NCBI RefSeq assembly: GCF_947179165.1
Contig: NC_077245.1
Span: forward strand, 43,641,286-43,705,285
Length of the DNA stretch: 64,000 nt
Source: Solanum dulcamara
Taxonomy: Eukaryota > Streptophyta > Magnoliopsida > Solanales > Solanaceae
Reading direction: 5' to 3'
The translations under genes and the position numbers were made by a program. This document shows positions 59,201 to 64,000 of the stretch, one piece after another (positions within the stretch are counted from its first letter, which is position 1; each line of letters opens with the position of its first letter). The notes below the pieces were generated by a model. It had not been told where the DNA came from. It saw only the letters and a list, made by a program, of their open reading frames with translations, and did not search any database.

Positions 59201-59664
59201 GCTCTACTATTTCGGAGCCTAGCTTTTGGGTACTGGTCTTACGATGTATATATTTGTTTATGCAGGGGTATGGCGGGTCCCTGTCCTATCATATGTTGTC
59301 ATTCCTATTCTTAGAGGTCTGTATACATATGTGTGTGGGTTGTTTAAGAGTTTATTTTGGTTATGACTATGCGATATATTGTAAAAGCTATTATGTTGTG
59401 GCAGCCTTGTCGGCTGGCTTTCCCTTTCATGACAGGATGCAAATGAAAGAGGCTACACGTGTATGAATATTTTATCACCCGTTGGGTTCATGTGTTTGGT
59501 TCCTATATCTAGGAGGCTATATGAATATGAAATTTTTTTAACCTATTGAGGTTTTTGTGAGTAGTATCACGTTATACATAGTCCAATTTGACTATAGTTG
59601 ATAGATAGGTACATGGGGGTCTAGGTCGTACCCTAGTCGCAGCCCATGGGGTTAGGTCGTGACA
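56224..59664 (+). repeat. Solo LTR S5 (3441 bp) inside S4, opposite orientation
   Basis: Begins TGTTACACTCCGTAG and ends GGTTAGGTCGTGACA with perfect gtaag duplications (56219-56223 and 59665-59669). Same family as S1, S2 and S4. Contains a G-box-like GCCATGTGGC near 56615, a TA tract near 56694-56709 and a minisatellite at 58590-58880. Because it sits close to one end of S4 and in the opposite orientation, the two make a near-continuous inverted repeat. Confidence 0.94.
58590..58880 (+). repeat. Minisatellite in S5, unit around ATCGGGCCGTCGTACCTCGG
   Basis: Six or seven imperfect copies, about 40-57 bp each, of GGATCGGGCCGTCGTACCTCGGCAT-type sequence with a TTATCATATGAC-type spacer. Same relative place as the array in S2 but a different dominant unit. 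Confidence 0.85.
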
Positions 59665-60339
59665 GTAAGCCTATTGTATGATCATGTATTAGCCCGACCC
59701 GACTCCTGGGAGGCTACAACTTATTATTCAGGTAGCATATCATATAAGTCGACGAGAATATCATAACATGTGGGGTTGTCCCATTATATATATGCATGCG
59801 AGCCGACAAGGCTGCCACGACAGAGGGAACATCCCAAACATATCTCATACAAATACGATTAAGCATACATATGTACACAACCCACTCCCATGTCTACAAA
59901 CCTCTAAGAGTAGCAATGATAACATATGGCGGGACAAGGCCCCCATTGTACCTTTGAATAAAGGAAAGTAAATATATACACCAAGGGTCAATACCAAAAA
60001 CTAAGCTCCGATACAATGGAGCTTCTTCCAAATTGGCCGAACGGAATCCTAAGCTGGCAGACTCCCAAAACCTATGTCTTCACCTGCGGGCATGAAATGC
60101 ATCCTCCTCCCCTAGAAAGAGGGGGTCAGTACGACATATGTACTGAGTATGTTAGCATACAACATTATATGAAAAATTACAGTTAAAACAGGGATGCAGG
60201 GGCAAGTATAATGCTTAGCCAGTCACCGTACCTGCCTTTTATAAAACAAAGTCATACATGCTATAATCACGTACTGTACTCGGCCGGTTCAGGGACTTGG
60301 TGTAATAAATACATCATCTATCATGATAGGCATATGCAT

Positions 60340-60560
60340 ATTATTAGCACTGTGGAATGTACAGCCTGATCCATGTATATAGCAAGTCTCCGCCGAGGTA
60401 TGACGGCCCGATCTACATATTATATGATAATGCCGAGGAACGACGGCCGAACCCGTATCTCATATATTAGTGCTGAGGAATGACGGCCCAACCCGTATCT
60501 CATATATTAGTGCCAAGGAACGACGGCCCGATCCACATATCATATGACCGTATACACATA
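60340..60560 (-). repeat. Minisatellite in S4, complement of the S5 unit
   Basis: About four copies of GCCGAGGAACGACGGCCCGA-type sequence with CATATATTAG spacers, i.e. the S5 unit read on the other strand. Confidence 0.85.
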
Positions 60561-62678
60561 TTTATAGTCGTCCTGAGACTCGGTGTAGGATGTATTACAG
60601 TATGCGTGAGCAAGGCGGCGCATAATCATATGTAACTAAATTACCATCTGAGGCCCAACCGAGTAATCAAGCGAACCACCACTTGAAGATCAGGGTAGCA
60701 GTCATTTTAAGTACCCTCTAACGGTCAATAAGAATCATATCGGGTGAAGTCTCAGGCATCAGAAGCATGTGTCAAGGCGATGACATATAAGTTATTTAAT
60801 TAGAGACTTTTACTTTTATAGGGACTTTAACATTCACGAGCAGTACGAGTCATGGGTTATATACCAAGCTTAGGTATGGGATGACCTCCAAGCTCATATC
60901 GTTCATAACTTAACTTGAAAGCATGCCAAAAGAAAAGAAGAGATATGCTTTACATACACTACTTTTCGGCATATAGAAGACTTGAGGAATAGGAGCTTAA
61001 CTATGCTAAGAGTCTTAACATTTAGAAGTGAACACGAATTATGAATCATGAATCATGTTCAGAGCTCATGAATAGAGTTACCCCAAGCTTCATACACATA
61101 TCATTTGTCACTTAAATCTAAGACATGCCCAAAAGAAAGGAAGGATAGGCTTTACATACCTTTTACGGACTTCTCTTAATCACATTCACGTCGTCGTCCT
61201 CCAAACCTATTTAACATAGAAGTAATATGAATATTAAAAACCCTTGGCTTTTCATCACCTTAGGTTACACACGAGTATTTGTAGAACTCATCCCCTCGCT
61301 CGCCTTCTCGACTAGTTCCTTAACTAGTTAAAGAGTTAACGAAAATCGGGCAGCATCTCCCCCATGATGTGCCCTATCCGAATTTCTAATTATACTCCTA
61401 AAACCTACAGACAATCAACAACCATCACCTGCAGCATGTTTTTAAGCAATTCACATCAACAATATACAACATAAACTCCAAACGACTTGCTCGAAACTAC
61501 GATACCAAAAGAGGGTTTCTAGTTTCAATTTTACAAAACCCTTAACTACACCAAATGGAGGGTCGGGTGGATGAAAACAGAAGCACCCACACCTCTCTTA
61601 ACACATATTCCAGCATGCTAACACACCACCACACGACCAGCAGTAATCCCCACATACACAACACTTCATTTCGACTACAATTTAACTATAATGATTCCAA
61701 TTTAGCTTATTTCAAACGTCGAGCATTTCCATCATTTTCTTCAACTTCCAGAAGCCTACAAGTGTGTAATACACCCTATTAGAAACACCATAAGCTTCAA
61801 ATTAGAAGGGAAGACCTTACCTTACCCGAAATTGGCCAAAACTCGCCAAAATTGCACCTCGGAACTTCTCTAGCGCGATTTAAATGCCGTGGCTACTTGC
61901 TGTCCAATTTGTACTGCACCAAGCCATGATTTTATACTAATAATACCTCCATATCATCATCTTATATGCTATATAATTAATTTACGGAACAAAATCGGGA
62001 CTTACCTTATTTTTTCTCCAAGCTGTCGCTACTTTCTCTCCACTTTAGGGTTTTTGTTTTCTTTGTTGGCTAAAGTTTTTTGGATCAAGAACTGAAGATT
62101 ATTCACATATTATACATATATAGGTGGTCCTAGGAGGTGACAAATGTCAGCCCCTAAGGGGGATACATGTCCAGCCCCTATTGGGCCACCGTATCTATGC
62201 ACTCAAGGAAGGGCTGCCACGTGATAGTGGGGCCCACCTCCCTCCAAGTAGGTGGGTCACCTAATTGACCCCAAGCAGGTGGGTCACCTGCTTGGTTGAG
62301 GTGCTGCCACATATTACTCCTTCATTGGCTGCCACATGTCATCTTTTCCCCTTCCTCGTGGGTTCGTAATCTCATCCTATTTTAAGAGCCTATGTAATTC
62401 GTGCTACATAAGCTTGGTGTGTCCTCAAGTAGCTCAAGTATGTAAGACTTCTAAGTTAGTGACTTACGTAGATAAATCGGGTCCTACAACTCATTACTTG
62501 GCCTCCAATTCCTTTTGGATTCTTATGACTCTATTTCCAACCTTCTCTACTATTGGGTATCACATCCTCCCTTCCTTAGAGTCATTTGATAGTGTTGTAG
62601 CTTATCCGACTTCACATAATAATGTCTAAGAAACTTAAGAGAGATTCTGAGTTTAAAAGTGTGGGGTGTAACACTAGG

Positions 62679-63513
62679 CATGATTGACCACATCAAGAAA
62701 TGAACTGTCTGCTGAAGCCAGATGCCATATGTTAACCCTCAGACGGTACTGTAAACCACGCATAAAACAATGGACTCTCTCCTATTCCATATGTAAGATC
62801 ATGGTGGCATAGCGGTACAACTCTTAGAACCTTGCCTCATACTTTGAGACGGTCATGGAGCCCTCCTCCAACCTAGAAAAATGGTCATAAATCTAATACC
62901 TAATGCTCCGTGGTATGAAATAGGACAAGAAAGCCTCTGAAAACTCATCCCAAGATATAAAAAGTGACCTAGCTGGCCTAGACTGCAAGTATGAGCGCCA
63001 CCACTACCAGGATGGCCCACATAATTGATGTGTAGTGAAGTCAGCTCCTGTCGACTCCACAAAGCCTAAAGACTGAAGTTGCTCCTGACATGTAGTCAAG
63101 AACTCATGGGCATCCTCCCCAGTCACCCTAGTAAATATCAATAGTGATAATCTCTAAAATATCCAGATTATCTTCTCGCTCATGCAATGGCATAACCCCA
63201 TCCTCTAAATACGATTGTGAGACCACATGAGCTGGTAGCAGTTGAACCTCTAGGGCCACTATTGCAGGCTTACCCTACGGTGTTAGAGCTGGAGCTGGTG
63301 CCTTCCACATCTTCCTTATAGCCGCTAAAATTTGGGCAAGGATGGCATTGAGGTCTAGAGCTACAGCTGGTGCAGGTGGTGGCATAGCTAGTCCAGACCC
63401 TAACGGTTGAGGGGTATAAATATTGCCTGGGTCTCCTTCTTGGGCTCCAAAGTTTCTTCTCTTTAATGGGTCAGTTCTACAGCCCTCACATGACCTATAG
63501 GTCGGTCTCTACC
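62679..63513 (-). pseudogene. Element H gag, N-terminal and central domain
   Basis: Minus strand from 63513: a Pro/Ala-rich N-terminus with MPPPAPAVALDLNAILAQIL, a linker with KAPAPALTP, YLEDGVMPLHE, then the gag domain: ESTGADFTTHQL, W-x-WWRSYLQSRP, LFISWDEFSEAFLSYFIPRS, SRLEEGSMTVSKYEARF, LYRYATMIL, RVHCFMRGL. The order matches element F. Stops and shifts are present. Cut at 62679 by S4 and at 63513 by an LTR. Confidence 0.83.
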
Positions 63514-64000
63514 TATAACACCCCCTAAAAACGTTGTATATGATGTTCCAATTCTTGATGAAAATGATATTGCATTTGTATTTTGGACATAACTTTTAAT
63601 AGGATGGTCTAAATTAGGTGATTCAAATTTTTGAATAACCTGACATCATTACCTACAACTTTTATGAAGATCATATTTTAAGTTTCGAAGTTTAAGTAGA
63701 TAAAATAAATTAATTGTCGCAAGATATGGTGCGGTAACAAAATAGAGTATTTGTAGAAGAAACATCATATCTCACTTTAGGAAGCTCCAAATCAGTTGAT
63801 TCTTAAACAACATGAAAGTAGAATTCTAGATAAACAATTCATATGAAGACACCAAATCCTAATAAATAAGTTATCTTGTTCAAACGTAGCTTCGAAAAAG
63901 GGTATTTCATTAAAGGAAGGTTAATCCCACCAACCATGAAAAGATCTAGATCCATTTGACATCACTCATGACATCAATAGTCCTCCATTTGACATTTCCA
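63514..64000 (+). repeat. Start of an A/B-family LTR, runs off the window
   Basis: Begins TATAACACCCCCTAAAAACG (TG changed to TA) and aligns with the first ~490 bp of the element B LTR, including CCAATTCTTGATGAAAATGATA and the CCTACAACTTT-x-ATGAAGA landmark. The preceding bases ctacc (63509-63513) would be one half of its target duplication in element H gag. Confidence 0.88.

Larger units (their letters stand above)
56145..62673 (-). repeat. Solo LTR S4 (net 3083 bp) in gag of element H, split by S5
   Basis: Minus-strand LTR whose 5' tip reads TGTTACACCCC at 62673 and whose 3' tip reads GGTCGTGATA at 56145 (CA changed to TA). Flanked by a perfect ctagg duplication (56140-56144 and 62674-62678). 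Removing it and one ctagg rejoins the gag frame context of H. S5 plus its duplicated gtaag interrupts it 74 bp from its 3' end. Net length 3083 bp equals S2. Confidence 0.93.
50236..63513 (-). mobile_element. Element H: Ty3/gypsy retrotransposon with nested solo LTRs
   Basis: Minus strand: gag (63513-62679 and 56139-55700, split by S4/S5), protease (about 55560-55180), RT, RNase H, integrase, chromodomain and a truncated 3' LTR (52179 down to about 50236). Its 5' end is interrupted at 63513 by another LTR. Gag, pol and LTR match element F. Net length without S4/S5 is about 6.7 kb. Many stops. Confidence 0.87.

Noticed and set aside
58774..59466. Plus-strand frames of about 60-108 residues
   Set aside because: In solo LTR S5; the S2 and S4 counterparts do not preserve them.
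1..64000. An intact host gene or an operon-like novel system
   Set aside because: Every recognisable reading frame belongs to a transposable element or viral relic and is broken; I see no support for a functional novel system.

Overview
This window looks like a gene-poor, transposon-filled stretch of a plant nuclear genome. Evidence for a plant: five Ty3/gypsy pol regions of the chromovirus type, several with recognisable C-terminal chromodomains; initiator-tRNA-Met-type primer binding sites; a CACTA (En/Spm) element with a plant Transposase_24-like gene; and a fragment of an endogenous caulimovirid (pararetrovirus). The repeat families look Solanaceae-like to me, but that is an inference from memory, not a database result. 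I found no intact host gene, no rRNA or tRNA gene and no CRISPR array. The one possible non-LTR coding relic is a decayed RNase H-like domain near 33.5-33.8 kb.

Layout, left to right. (A) 1-5351, minus: gypsy chromovirus, cut by the window edge, with gag, protease, RT and a 2.2-kb 5' LTR. (B) 5352-10763, plus: same family, starting abruptly inside its protease where A sits, and running to a complete 2.1-kb 3' LTR; A is best read as inserted into B. (10764-12611) minus-strand pararetrovirus coat-protein-like fragment, into which B inserted. (12612-12896 and 32131-32250) one C-rich ~40-bp minisatellite split by element E. (E) 12897-32130, plus: a composite of about 19.2 kb with two LTRs, a decayed gag and no visible pol; it carries solo LTR S1 (17219-19387) and a CACTA transposon (20876-28888), which itself carries solo LTR S2 (24846-27928). 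(32251-35560) AT-rich sequence with MITE-like repeats, the RNase H relic and an LTR-like fragment. (F) 35561-45718, plus: gypsy with 5' LTR, gag, pol, no 3' end, with solo LTR S3 (39993-42306) in gag. (G) 45719-~50235, minus: a different gypsy, 3' LTR plus pol, no gag or 5' LTR. (H) ~50236-63513, minus: same family as F, with truncated 3' LTR, pol and gag; its gag is split by solo LTR S4 (56145-62673), which is split by solo LTR S5 (56224-59664). (63514-64000) start of another A/B-type LTR.

Target-site duplications read directly from the sequence support most of the nesting: tttgt for S1, tta for the CACTA element, taacg/taatg for S2, atgcc/aggcc for S3, ctagg for S4 and gtaag for S5. S1, S2, S4 and S5 belong to one LTR family (start TGTTAYACYCCG, end GGTCGTGACA).

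All coding regions are broken by stops, frameshifts or deletions. Four of the five RT copies have lost one of the two catalytic aspartates of the FIDD box; only G keeps it. The most notable structures are the spacerless ~3-kb inverted repeat formed by S5 inside S4, the ~19-kb composite with no visible pol (E), a long hairpin inside the CACTA element, and family-specific minisatellites and palindromic promoter-like motifs inside the LTRs.
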